Below are positions 1 to 9,733 of a DNA stretch of 64,000 nt, piece by piece (within the stretch, counting starts at the first letter, position 1; each line of letters starts with the position of its first letter). The notes beneath the pieces are model-generated. The model made no database searches. It saw only the letters and a program-made list of their open reading frames with translations, and was not told the origin of the DNA. Origin of the DNA: Chromatiales bacterium (ex Bugula neritina AB1) (GTDB lineage Bacteria > Pseudomonadota > Gammaproteobacteria > Granulosicoccales > Granulosicoccaceae); the NCBI GenBank assembly GCA_001730015.1, contig MDLA01000133.1:1-64000 (forward strand), given 5' to 3'. Position numbers and translations under genes: made by a program.

Positions 1-904
1 GTTTTCGAATGACTAGAACGCGACAGCGTTTATAGTGCCAGCTGTTGGGTTTCCACAGTAGTTCAAACCCTTCGTGTATGGAGTCGATAGTCTTCCACAG
101 ACACCGATGTTCAATAATATTCTTCAACCCTGAAAATCGCTCGAACGGTAAACTAATGGAGAAATTTACGTTAAGCTGTTCGAGTAGCTGTACTGTTGAT
201 TCACTATAAAACGCAGCGTCCATGCGAGATTCGAGTTGCACATTAGGTATTTCTAATTGAACACGCCCAAGTGTTTGTTCAATAAATTCCAGTGACCCAT
301 TTGAGTCGTGCACGTTGCCACTACGGTGCAGCACGTCAACGACTTGAGCGGTTTGTGCCACTGTAGCCAATAGCGGATAGTAACTGCGTTGTCCCTTCTT
401 CTTTCGATTGAAGCCCACCGCCGCCCCTTGAGCGTATCGACAAGTGCCTGTAACTGAACCGTCAAAATCTACGGTGACACGATTCAGACCCAGTTTTACC
501 AATCTCTCTAGTACCTGATTAGTGCTCATGGATTGCATCGCGATTTGTTCGTCAGTTGATATCGTAGCCAATTGTCGAGTTAATGTACTTATATTGGGGA
601 ACCTGCGCAGTCCAGTGATTCTACAAACGAGCTCATCGTCGCGATAGTAGTCCAGATGGCGTAACTGACGGTATCCCAACAGCAGATGGACAACCAACAT
701 TAGTATACAGCTGCTCATCGAGTAAATTGATTGTCGTTTAGAGGCGCTAAAGCAATTCGAGATCTGTTTTTTTAACCCTATCGAGATAAACAACTGCTGA
801 AAAATCACTAGACCAGAGAAGCTGGTTAATTTTTGCTCATCAAAACGAAGTTTTGGCACTGCGTACTGTTTGCTTCTAGTATCAGATATGCTAACTTTAG
901 CCAT
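1..904 (-). CDS. IS1380-family-like transposase, partial (runs off left edge of window)
   Basis: Reverse complement of 904..1 reads open from ATG with no stop: MAKVSISDTRSKQYAVPKLRFDEQKLTSFSG...VTVDFDGSVTGTCRYAQGAAVGFNRKKKGQRSYYPLLATVAQTAQVVDVLHRSGNVHDSNGS...; DFDGS...GFNRKKKGQRSYYPL is characteristic of IS1380-type DDE transposases. Missing from the ORF track because no stop codon lies in the window. Confidence 0.88.
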   Translation of the reverse strand, partial: MAKVSISDTRSKQYAVPKLRFDEQKLTSFSGLVIFQQLFISIGLKKQISNCFSASKRQSIYSMSSCILMLVVHLLLGYRQLRHLDYYRDDELVCRITGLRRFPNISTLTRQLATISTDEQIAMQSMSTNQVLERLVKLGLNRVTVDFDGSVTGTCRYAQGAAVGFNRKKKGQRSYYPLLATVAQTAQVVDVLHRSGNVHDSNGSLEFIEQTLGRVQLEIPNVQLESRMDAAFYSESTVQLLEQLNVNFSISLPFERFSGLKNIIEHRCLWKTIDSIHEGFELLWKPNSWHYKRCRVLVIRK

Positions 905-1131
905 AAGCGGTCGGTTGATTAGTAGGTGGTTTTTGCGAACATAATTCTATCAAATTAACAGGCCGCTTACCTTTCCATCCTAACGCTCATCGCCAAAAAG
1001 CGACTCATTGCTAAAAGGTCACTGTCACTGTCAGTGGCAGCTAGCGTATCGCTTCAATCATTAATATCTCCCCTCCTGCATAGCTCGATCATCGAATTTC
1101 AATCGGTTTTAATGCAACCTGGGGGTATATC

Positions 1132-1227
1132 CTAGACTACCTTCTTGGCATAAAAGCTGGAGCTGTGGGCAATAAAATCATGTATGGAACGTAAATCAGC
1201 TTTGGCCGGTTGAGACCAGATTACCAT
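1132..1227 (-). pseudogene. truncated ParE/RelE-like toxin (31 aa N-terminal remnant)
   Basis: MVIWSQPAKADLRSIHDFIAHSSSFYAKKVV* resembles the ParE-type N-terminus (WSxxAxxDLxxIxxFIA...YAxKVV) and stops where a full toxin continues for about 60 more residues; start overlaps the upstream antitoxin stop (ATGGTAA). Confidence 0.7.
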
Positions 1228-1400
1228 GAATCAATTTCTCGCTTTAGGTCCTCGCTTGAAATGGTTTTTCCTTGCTCGACGGCTTCCTGTCCCTTTCTGA
1301 TTTTGTCCAGTACGTAAAGACGGTACATGATCTCGTCCATGTCGACATTTTCTGGCAGTTGACTGATGGTTTTGAGGGCTTCTTGTTTTGCAGCTTGCAT
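1221..1400 (-). CDS. small antitoxin-like protein (59 aa) of a ParE/RelE-type TA module
   Basis: MQAAKQEALKTISQLPENVDMDEIMYRLYVLDKIRKGQEAVEQGKTISSEDLKREIDSW*; AAGGAA RBS upstream; resembles the small antitoxins ending in 'GxxxxxEDxKxE' that precede ParE toxins. Shorter than the ORF-track cutoff. Confidence 0.7.
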   Translation of the reverse strand: MQAAKQEALKTISQLPENVDMDEIMYRLYVLDKIRKGQEAVEQGKTISSEDLKREIDSW

Positions 1401-1981
1401 GATGGGTTCCTTACCGTAGTAGGTTTGGTGTGCAGTCTTTTCTTTGCCAGAGAGTTCATTATGACACCCCGGCTGTTTTCAGTACACAATCAGCTAGTTT
1501 TCGTAACGCAAGAGATGCGAAGGGCTTTAAACTAACCAGTATCAATTTTGAATTTGAATGATATAAGCTGATCTTTCAGCACGATGAAATCAAATTAAAT
1601 AGTCAATGTTGATCAGTGTATTTAATGCAATTTACAACCGATAAAAATTGGTGTTTTGACGGATATTCACAGCGTGAGATTCCTGAACAATTTGTGCCAG
1701 GGAGCTAGAGCAGCTATTGAAAATTCGGATTGACCGAAGTTGTTGTTGTATTCCCGACTCTATGTGCTTGATTTTGTGCTCGTTATCATTTGTCGTTTTT
1801 CGAATTTCGGATCAACTTTGGCTGTTGTCTTTTGGTGGATCTGGTTGTCAACGATGAATAGTGGTTGCCAGGTTCTGGTCGATTTGTAAGTTTCTGTCAT
1901 CAGTCGCTGCAGTGATACTCCTGAGTTGAATTCAAAAGGTGCAGTCGGCACACTGAGCTTACGTGCAGACAGACGGGTATC

Positions 1982-3523
1982 ATGAATTCGCGCAAGCAAA
2001 CAGTACGCAAAAGGAGAAGGGCCAAATGCGCTGGTCGTTCAGCCAGCCAACAGCCGCGTTCTGCCTATATTAACCGGCAAATTGCTCCGATGAATATTCT
2101 CTCGGAGGAGGGTCTCGGCATTATCGAGCACAATGCGGATTGCATACTGGAAGAAACCGGTATGGAGTTCCACGATGATCCCGAATTGCTTGAAATATTT
2201 CGACATGCGGGCTGTGAGGTTGAAGGTGTTCGAGTGCGCTTTGCTCCAGGTTTCTGTCGTAAAACCATTCAAGCCACTGCGCCGTCTTCGTTTTTGCAGC
2301 ATGCGCGCAACTCCGCTAGTACTGTAAAGCTAGGAGGTGATTCGACTGTTTTGTGTCCCTCGTGGGGGCCGCCTTTTGTGCACGACCTTGATCAGGGCCG
2401 TCGTTACGCCACGCATGCTGATTTTGTCCGGCTGGTGAAATTGCATCAGGGCATTCCCTGGTTGCATCACTCCGGTGGTGTTGTGTGTGAACCGGTGGAT
2501 TTACCGGCAAACAAACGCCACCTCGATATGATGTATGCGCATATTCGCTGGTCTGATCGCGCCTATATGGGTGCGTTCATCGGCGCAGAGCGGGCTGGCC
2601 ATGCGCTGGATATGGCAAGGCTCGTATTCGGTGAGGAGTTTCTGGCGAATAATGCGGTGCTTTATTGCGTCTCCAACACCAATGCGCCGCTGGTGATGGA
2701 TGCCAATATGTCCGGCGCGCTAAAAACCTATGCAAAAGCCGGTCAGCCCGTAGCTTGCACGCCCTGGGTGCTCACGGGTGCAATGAGCCCTTGCACGGTG
2801 GCGGGCACTTTGTCTCAGGTGCTGGCGGAAGCACTTGCCTGCCTGACTCTTGTACAGCTTATTAACCCTGGTGCGCCGTGCCTTATGGGTAGTTTTGCCT
2901 CGACAATGTCGATGCAGTCCGGTGCGCCGACTTTTGGTTCGCCGGAGGCGGGGCAAATGGTGCTGGCAGCGGGGCAGCTTGCCCGTCGTTTAGGTGTGCC
3001 GTTGCATACGGTGGGTACTCTGTCTGCATCAAAATTGCCGGACGGGCAAAGTCAGCAGGAAGCAACCTGGGGGTTACTTATGTCGATGTTTGCGGGGGCT
3101 AATTTAATTAATCATGCAACGGGCTGGCTGGAGGGCGGTCTGGTAACGAGCTTCGAAAAAACAATGCTCGATGCCGATCTCTGTGGCAAGCTGGCGCGCT
3201 TTTTTGAGGGCATCGATCTCAGTGAAAATGCACAGGCGATGGATGCCATTGCTGCAACCGGGCCGGGGCAGCACTTCCTAGGGGCTGAGCACACACAGAT
3301 AAATTTTCTATCGGCGCTGTTCCGTCCACAGTCTGCTGATAATAACTCGTTTGAGCAATGGCAGGCTGATGGCGGATCAGATAGCGCACAGCGTGCCAAT
3401 GCGTTGTGGAAAAAACAGTTAGATGAATATCAGGACCCGGGGCTGGACCCTGCAATTGATGCAAGCCTTAGAGCCTATATTGCTGACAGAAAAGCTGAAA
3501 AACCGGATGTAAATTACTACTGA
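1982..3523 (+). CDS. trimethylamine methyltransferase (MttB) family protein, no in-frame amber codon
   Basis: 513-aa ORF with MttB-like sequence (ILEETGMEF..., SWGPPFVHDLDQGRRYATHADF, GSFASTMSMQSGAPTFGSPE, ATWGLLMSMFAGANLINHATGWLEGGL). Confidence 0.85.
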   Translation: MNSRKQTVRKRRRAKCAGRSASQQPRSAYINRQIAPMNILSEEGLGIIEHNADCILEETGMEFHDDPELLEIFRHAGCEVEGVRVRFAPGFCRKTIQATAPSSFLQHARNSASTVKLGGDSTVLCPSWGPPFVHDLDQGRRYATHADFVRLVKLHQGIPWLHHSGGVVCEPVDLPANKRHLDMMYAHIRWSDRAYMGAFIGAERAGHALDMARLVFGEEFLANNAVLYCVSNTNAPLVMDANMSGALKTYAKAGQPVACTPWVLTGAMSPCTVAGTLSQVLAEALACLTLVQLINPGAPCLMGSFASTMSMQSGAPTFGSPEAGQMVLAAGQLARRLGVPLHTVGTLSASKLPDGQSQQEATWGLLMSMFAGANLINHATGWLEGGLVTSFEKTMLDADLCGKLARFFEGIDLSENAQAMDAIAATGPGQHFLGAEHTQINFLSALFRPQSADNNSFEQWQADGGSDSAQRANALWKKQLDEYQDPGLDPAIDASLRAYIADRKAEKPDVNYY

Positions 3524-3539
3524 TGGTATTTTTTTCTCT

Positions 3540-5942
3540 ATGACCAGACAAATCATAATAGGGGGCGGCGCACTGGGGCTCAGTGTTGCCTGCCACCTTG
3601 CTGAGCGCGGTAGTCAGGATATTCTTTTGCTGGAGCGAAACCAGCTGATGTCTGGTGCCAGCTGGCACGCAGCGGGCATTGTCGGGCCGCTGCGTGCTAC
3701 CCCTAATATGACTCAGCTTGCACTCTATGCCTGTGAATTGTTCCCTCGACTGGAGTCGATTACCGGGTTGTCGACAGGCTATCGACAAACCGGCGGGTAC
3801 TGGCTGGCGCGACAGCCGGAGCGTATGGATGAATTGCATCGTATAGCGGCACTCGGGCAGCATCTGGGTTTAGCGGCAGAGATTGTTAATACGCAAACGG
3901 TGATGGATTCGGTGCCGTGTTTAAATTTGAATGGTCATGCTGGTGCAATGTCGGTAGCAGAAGACGCCAGTGTCAACCCGGTTGATCTGTGCCTCGCTTA
4001 TGCGCGTGCTGCGAAGGACAAAGGGGTGGTAATACGCGAAAATTCGACCGTTTCGGATATTATGGTTGCAAATGGAGTTGCCACTGGTGTTCAGCTTGAA
4101 GACGGCACCACTATAGCAGCCGACACCGTGATTCTATGTGCCGGTGCCTGGTCAAAACCTCTGGCCCGGCGTGCCGGACTGGAGCTGCCGTTGCAAGCTG
4201 TTGAGCATATGTATGTAGTCACTGAACCGCTTGCCGGAAATAATAGACCGTTTCCGGTAGTGCGTGATTTAGATACCGGAATCTATATCAAGGGGGATAG
4301 CGGCAATAAGCTCATTATTGGAGGTTTTGAGCCGGATGCAAAGTGCTGGGACGCGTTTTCTGCACAAGGTGATCGACCTTTTCTGGAGTTGCCGGAAGAC
4401 TGGGAGCAATTTCAGCCTTTTATGCAGGCGGCACTCGACCTGATACCCGGGCTTGAAAACACCGGTATTCAGCGTTTTATGAATGGCCCAGAGAGTTTCA
4501 CCGCTGATACCCGTCCACTGGTGGGCGAAGCACCCGAGGTCGATGGTCTCTATGTTGCCGCAGGTATGAATTCGGTCGGGATTATGTCTTCTGCCGGTAT
4601 CGGCCGGGCTCTCGCCGACTGGATAACAGACGGCTACCCGCCGATGGATTTATGGGAGGTCGATATCGCCCGCATCGATCCGGCCACAGCAAGTGATGCG
4701 CACATGCGGCAGAGAATGCGTGAATCAGTCTCTGATCTATTCGCAATGCACTGGCCCTATAAGCAGCCTGTGGCAGGGCGCGGCTTGCGCAAGTCGTGTC
4801 TGCACGATTACTGGGCTGCGCAGGGCGCTGTGTTTGGTTTGACCGCGGGCTGGGAGCGGGGTCTCTGGTATGCAAAAGAGCAAAGCGGGCGCGAGTTCAA
4901 TTACTCGGTTGGAGTGCAACCGTGGCATAAAATAGCGCAGCAAGAAGCTGCTGAACTATGTGATGGCGTTTGCCTTGTGGATCTGTCTCCGCTTTCGAAG
5001 TTTGAACTATCCGGCGCTGATGCCTGTGTATTTTTACAGCAGCTTGTGTGTTCCAATTGTGATATTGCGATCGGTAGTACGGTTTACACGCAGGTTTTGA
5101 ATGATCGGGGTGGGATCGAGGCGGATATCACCATCACACGCTTTTCGGAAACCCGTTTCCGATTGTCATCGGGTGCCGCCAGCCGATGGCGGGACAAGCA
5201 GTTGTTGCGCAAGCGAAGTCGCAATTATACGGTGACTATAGATGATGTCACAGAAGACGAGGCAGTGATTGGTGTGATGGGTGGGGGGGCGACGCGGTTA
5301 CTCGCGCAATTGTCCGATACTGATTGGTCACAATTCGCCTTTAGTACCAGTCAACTGGTGCAAATAGTGGGTATTTCAGTGCGTGCGACGCGCTTGAGCT
5401 TTGTTGGGGAATGCGGGTGGGAGTTTAATATTCCCTGTGACAAGGCAGGTGACTTGTTTGAAGCGTTTATCGGAGCTGGCGCAAAGCCACTAGGGCATTA
5501 TGCCGTTGATGCCTGCCGTATGGAAAAAGGTTATCGTCACTGGGGGCACGATACAGGCCCGCAGATATCACCATTGGTTGCAGGCTTGGGTTTTACCATA
5601 GACTGGCATAAGGAATTTACCGGTAAGCAGGCTTTGCTGGATGAACGTGGGAAAGGTTGCAGTCAACGGCTTTGCCTGTTTGAGGTGAGCGGTGATCCGT
5701 TAATATTACATGATGAACCGATACTGGAGGCGGGCAGGGTGATCGGGCTGACAACATCCGGAGCGAAAGGCGTGCGGGTATCGAAGACACTCGCATTCGG
5801 TTTAGTCAACATTGCATCGGGTGAATCAAGTGCGCAAACGCAGCAAAGGAAATTTGAAATAAAAGTGGCAGGAGCGTGTTATCCGGCAACGGTATTGCTG
5901 AACCCCCCCTACGATCCAACCGGTGAAAGGATGCGTCCGTGA
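3540..5942 (+). CDS. FAD-dependent oxidoreductase / GcvT-domain protein (dimethylglycine/sarcosine dehydrogenase-like)
   Basis: N-terminal FAD-binding IIIGGGALGLSVACHLAERG, WHAAG motif typical of DMGDH/SarDH, C-terminal aminomethyltransferase-like domain (RLSFVGECGWEFNIP, MEKGYRHWGHD). Confidence 0.85.
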   Translation: MTRQIIIGGGALGLSVACHLAERGSQDILLLERNQLMSGASWHAAGIVGPLRATPNMTQLALYACELFPRLESITGLSTGYRQTGGYWLARQPERMDELHRIAALGQHLGLAAEIVNTQTVMDSVPCLNLNGHAGAMSVAEDASVNPVDLCLAYARAAKDKGVVIRENSTVSDIMVANGVATGVQLEDGTTIAADTVILCAGAWSKPLARRAGLELPLQAVEHMYVVTEPLAGNNRPFPVVRDLDTGIYIKGDSGNKLIIGGFEPDAKCWDAFSAQGDRPFLELPEDWEQFQPFMQAALDLIPGLENTGIQRFMNGPESFTADTRPLVGEAPEVDGLYVAAGMNSVGIMSSAGIGRALADWITDGYPPMDLWEVDIARIDPATASDAHMRQRMRESVSDLFAMHWPYKQPVAGRGLRKSCLHDYWAAQGAVFGLTAGWERGLWYAKEQSGREFNYSVGVQPWHKIAQQEAAELCDGVCLVDLSPLSKFELSGADACVFLQQLVCSNCDIAIGSTVYTQVLNDRGGIEADITITRFSETRFRLSSGAASRWRDKQLLRKRSRNYTVTIDDVTEDEAVIGVMGGGATRLLAQLSDTDWSQFAFSTSQLVQIVGISVRATRLSFVGECGWEFNIPCDKAGDLFEAFIGAGAKPLGHYAVDACRMEKGYRHWGHDTGPQISPLVAGLGFTIDWHKEFTGKQALLDERGKGCSQRLCLFEVSGDPLILHDEPILEAGRVIGLTTSGAKGVRVSKTLAFGLVNIASGESSAQTQQRKFEIKVAGACYPATVLLNPPYDPTGERMRP

Positions 5943-8368
5943 CAGATGCTCAGGTGGTTATTATAGGTGGCGGCGTAATGGGCGTGTCACTGTGCTATCA
6001 CCTGGCCAAAGCGGGGTGGACTGATGTAGTACTGCTCGAAAAAAACGATCTCACGCATGGTTCTACCTGGCATGCCGCAGGGCTTTGCACGCACTTTGCG
6101 CATAACGCAACGATACAGGCGTTGCGTGCTCGATCGGTGAAGCTATACCGCGACATACTACCCGAGGCCACTGGCGAGAGTTGTGGCTTTCATCCGTCGG
6201 GGGCGATGCGAATCACGCGCTGTGCAGATCGCATGGATGAATTTAAGCATGTGGCTGGACTGTCTGCGTTCACCGGGTATCCGCTAGAGGTGTTGACGCC
6301 GGAACGAATTCGGGAACTGTACCCGCTTGCGCAACTGGACGGTTTGATTGGTGGTATCTATGAGCCCGAAGACGGACACGTTGATCCGACGCTGGCGACG
6401 CAGGCCATGGCGAAACTGGCGGTGCAGTACGGTGCCAGAATTGCGCGCTATAACCCGGTGCTTGGAATACGCCGTGAGCAGTCGCGATGGCTGCTGGAAA
6501 CCGGCGACGGTATTATCAGCAGCAGGCATATAGTGAATGCAGCGGGCACCTGGGGCTATGAAGTGGGCCGGATGATGGGCCTTGATATACCGACAGTGCC
6601 GGTGTTGCATCAGTACCTGGTAACCGACAGCGTGCCTGATATTACTGCTAGAGAACTGGCAGGTACGCCGGAGCTTCCGATCATTCGTGATCCCGAAGAA
6701 AGCTGGTATGTGAGGCAGGAGCGAGACGGCTTTATTCTGGGGCCGTATGAAAAAGAGGCGCAGGTTTGGTCGGTTGATCAGGTGCCGCCTGATTTCGGAG
6801 CGGAGTTACTGGCGCCCGATCTGGAGCGGCTCGAACCGATTATAGAAGCGGCTATGCAGCGTATACCGGCACTTGCCGATGCCGGTGTTAAGTCTGTGGT
6901 TAACGGGCCTATAACCTTTACTCCTGATGCCAACCCGCTAATTGGCCCGGCGCATGGTTTAAGCAATGCCTGGCTGTTGACCGGTTCATCGATGGGTGTG
7001 ATGGAAGGCGGTGGCGCGGGTTGGTTTCTGGCGCACTGGATGACCACAGGGTCACCACCTCTCGATGCTCTCTCTATAGACAGCCGCCGTTTCGGTCGAT
7101 GGGCTGACCGGGACTACCGTGTGAACAAAGCCATAGAGTGTTTTGGTTTGCAGTTCGGGATTCATTTTCCATACGAAGAAAGAACCGTCGCTCGCAATAA
7201 ACGCCGCTCGCCATTGCATGATGCCATGCTGCAGCGAGGAGCGGTAATGGGTGCGGCTTATGGCTGGGAGCGCCCTAACTGGTTCTCGTCTAAAAAGGGT
7301 GATCGTGCGGTAGAGAGTTTTCAGCGCACAAACTGGTTTGAGGCCGTAGCAAGTGAGGTACATACTACGACCACGGCAGTTGCCGTCGCTGATCTGTCTG
7401 TGTTTTCAAAATTCGAAGTAACCGGGTCGCAAGCAAAGCGATTTATAGATTCGCTGGGGGCGAATAGAGCACCGGCCATCGGGCGTATTGGATTGCTGCA
7501 TGTGTTGACGCCGGCAGGTGGGGTGCTGGCTGAATTCAGTGTATCAATGCTAACTGCAGACAAGGCTTATTTAACATCTGCTGCCGCGGCGGAAGAGATT
7601 AATTTTGATCTCCTGCTCGAAAGAGCCGCGGCTTACAATGTGGCGGTTAGCAACGTCACAGATAGTCTGGCGGTTATCGGTGTGATGGGGCCATATGCGC
7701 GCGATACACTGAATGCTTTGGTGGCACCAGAGTCTAAATTGTTTGGCAGTGATTTTCGCTGGCTCGATTGTAAAACCGTTTCTATAGCGGGGCATGATGC
7801 TGTGGCTCTGCGTGTTTCTTATGTTGGCGAGTCGGGATGGGAGTTGCATGTTCCGGTAACTGCGGCACTGGAGCTACTGTTGGCTATAGAGCGGTCTGGT
7901 AAGCCATACGGCCTTGGCTACTACGGGGCCTATGCCGCAAATTCCATGCGACTGGAAAAAGGCTACCGCGCCTGGGGTGCAGACCTTACTACCGAGCGTA
8001 CACCAGCTGAAAGCGGTGTTGGTCAATTTGTTAATTCAGTAAACCGGAGTTTTGCTGGTAGCGAGGCGATGCAGGTGCGGGAGCAAGCCGCTGATGCCTG
8101 GCAGCATGTGTTGCTTGCCATTGATTGTGCTCACACAGATGCCTTTTATAGTCACCCGGTTCAATGCGATGACCGAATCGTTGGTATTGTCACCTCGGGT
8201 GCCTACGGGCATCGGTGTGGGCAGTCGCTTGCGCTGGCTTACCTGCAGGAGCCATTGAGCGCCCGGGAAAAAGTTTCGCTAACAGTCCTGATACTCGGTG
8301 TGTCTTATACTGCTGAAATACTGGATCAACCTCCATTTGATCCGCAAAATGAACGATTAAAGTCCTGA
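5939..8368 (+). CDS. FAD-dependent oxidoreductase / GcvT-domain protein, second paralogue
   Basis: VVIIGGGVMGVSLCYHLAKAGW, STWHAAGL, C-terminal VSYVGESGWELHVP...MRLEKGYRAWGADL; GTG start overlaps upstream TGA. Confidence 0.87.
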   Translation: MTDAQVVIIGGGVMGVSLCYHLAKAGWTDVVLLEKNDLTHGSTWHAAGLCTHFAHNATIQALRARSVKLYRDILPEATGESCGFHPSGAMRITRCADRMDEFKHVAGLSAFTGYPLEVLTPERIRELYPLAQLDGLIGGIYEPEDGHVDPTLATQAMAKLAVQYGARIARYNPVLGIRREQSRWLLETGDGIISSRHIVNAAGTWGYEVGRMMGLDIPTVPVLHQYLVTDSVPDITARELAGTPELPIIRDPEESWYVRQERDGFILGPYEKEAQVWSVDQVPPDFGAELLAPDLERLEPIIEAAMQRIPALADAGVKSVVNGPITFTPDANPLIGPAHGLSNAWLLTGSSMGVMEGGGAGWFLAHWMTTGSPPLDALSIDSRRFGRWADRDYRVNKAIECFGLQFGIHFPYEERTVARNKRRSPLHDAMLQRGAVMGAAYGWERPNWFSSKKGDRAVESFQRTNWFEAVASEVHTTTTAVAVADLSVFSKFEVTGSQAKRFIDSLGANRAPAIGRIGLLHVLTPAGGVLAEFSVSMLTADKAYLTSAAAAEEINFDLLLERAAAYNVAVSNVTDSLAVIGVMGPYARDTLNALVAPESKLFGSDFRWLDCKTVSIAGHDAVALRVSYVGESGWELHVPVTAALELLLAIERSGKPYGLGYYGAYAANSMRLEKGYRAWGADLTTERTPAESGVGQFVNSVNRSFAGSEAMQVREQAADAWQHVLLAIDCAHTDAFYSHPVQCDDRIVGIVTSGAYGHRCGQSLALAYLQEPLSAREKVSLTVLILGVSYTAEILDQPPFDPQNERLKS

Positions 8369-8378
8369 CGGAGGCAAC

Positions 8379-9689
8379 GTGAATTCACCAACTGAGCTGC
8401 ACACTGACTGGTCTGCTGCGGCAATAACCGAGCGCCGCAATACCTATTATGCGGCTTCGCAGAGCAGGTTTGTCCCGTTTCAGGAACCGATTATTTTCAA
8501 ACGCGGTTCGATGCAATACCTGTGGGATGTTGACGATCGCAAGTTTACTGATTTACTGGGAATGAACGTGTGTATTTCGGTGGGGCATTCACACCCGCGA
8601 GTAGTTGCTGCAGCTGTTCAGCAGGCACAGGAGCTGACCCATTGCACCACCATGTTCTACCACCCTGCACCGGCGCATCTGGCCGAAGAGCTGGCAGCCA
8701 CGTTGCCGAACAGCTCGCAATGGGTGGTGCATTTCACCAACTCGGGGGCAGAGGCGATTGACCTGGCTATGACGATGGCGCGGGGCTACACCGGCAACCT
8801 CGATCTGCTTGCGCTGCGTACGGCTTATCACGGGCCGACCAGTGCTGCGCAATCGGTTACCGGTATCGCGAGCTGGCGCCACTCCGGGCTGCCGGGCAAC
8901 GTGGCCTTTGTTGCCGACCCCAACCAGTACCGGGGCATTTTCGGTGAGGGCACAGATGCTTACCTCGACGAGATTGACCGCACAATCGCAACCGCCACTA
9001 GCGGCAGAATTGCCGGCATGCTAATCGAAAGTATTCAGGGTTATGGTGGTGTAGTAGAGATGCCGGAAGGCTATCTTGCCGGTGCGGCGGAGCGGGTGCG
9101 TGCCGCAGGTGGTTTGTACATTGCCGATGAAGTGCAGAGCGGGTTCGGGCGGACCGGGGATCACTACTGGGGGTTTCAGGCGCACGATGTTGTACCCGAT
9201 ATCATTGTTTGCGCCAAGGGTATGGGTAACGGCTTCCCGATTGCGGCGGTCATCTCGAAAAGAGAAGTTGCCGCGCCGATGGCCGAAAAATTTATGTTTC
9301 ATACCTATGGTGCAAATCCAACGAGCTGCGCTGCGGCGCGCGCCGTACTGCAGGTAATTGAAGACGAAAAACTGCAGGATAATTCCAGGCAGGTCGGTGC
9401 AGCATTGCTTGAGCGCCTCAATGATCTGCAAATCCGCTACGATTCCATTGGTGATGTACGCGGTCGCGGACTCATGCTGGCTATAGAACTGGTTAAAGAT
9501 CGCAATACGAAAGAGCCCGATAAAGCGGTTGCAGCGGCAGTATTCGAGAAATGCCGTGAGCAGGGATTAATACTGTCTAAGTCAGGGCCTTCTCAATCCT
9601 GCTTGCGAATGGTGCCCCCGATGTGTCTGGATATGAGCGATGTGGACGCAGTGGGTGACGGGCTCGATGCGGCGTTTGCGTCTCTATAG
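8379..9689 (+). CDS. class III PLP-dependent aminotransferase
   Basis: GHSHPRVVAAAVQQ, NSGAEAIDLAMTMAR, ADEVQSGFGRTGDHYWGFQ, PDIIVCAKGMGNGFPIAAV. Confidence 0.92.
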   Translation: MNSPTELHTDWSAAAITERRNTYYAASQSRFVPFQEPIIFKRGSMQYLWDVDDRKFTDLLGMNVCISVGHSHPRVVAAAVQQAQELTHCTTMFYHPAPAHLAEELAATLPNSSQWVVHFTNSGAEAIDLAMTMARGYTGNLDLLALRTAYHGPTSAAQSVTGIASWRHSGLPGNVAFVADPNQYRGIFGEGTDAYLDEIDRTIATATSGRIAGMLIESIQGYGGVVEMPEGYLAGAAERVRAAGGLYIADEVQSGFGRTGDHYWGFQAHDVVPDIIVCAKGMGNGFPIAAVISKREVAAPMAEKFMFHTYGANPTSCAAARAVLQVIEDEKLQDNSRQVGAALLERLNDLQIRYDSIGDVRGRGLMLAIELVKDRNTKEPDKAVAAAVFEKCREQGLILSKSGPSQSCLRMVPPMCLDMSDVDAVGDGLDAAFASL

Positions 9690-9733
9690 TTGGTATCCTT
9701 TTGGCGATTTATTGAAAATATATAGAGCTACAG

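Noticed and set aside
1244-1535. ORFs 1244..1489 (-) and 1272..1535 (+) from the track
   Set aside because: They overlap the better-supported 59-aa antitoxin ORF (1221-1400, minus) in other frames and show no family resemblance.
1760-1999. 79-aa minus-strand ORF before the MttB gene
   Set aside because: Low-complexity product with no recognisable family and antisense to the likely promoter/leader of the MttB operon.
1982-3523. Possible pyrrolysine-containing MttB
   Set aside because: The full-length ORF is read without any in-frame amber codon, so there is no evidence for Pyl.
3468-3863. 131-aa minus-strand ORF
   Set aside because: Antisense shadow of the MttB end and the FAD/GcvT gene.
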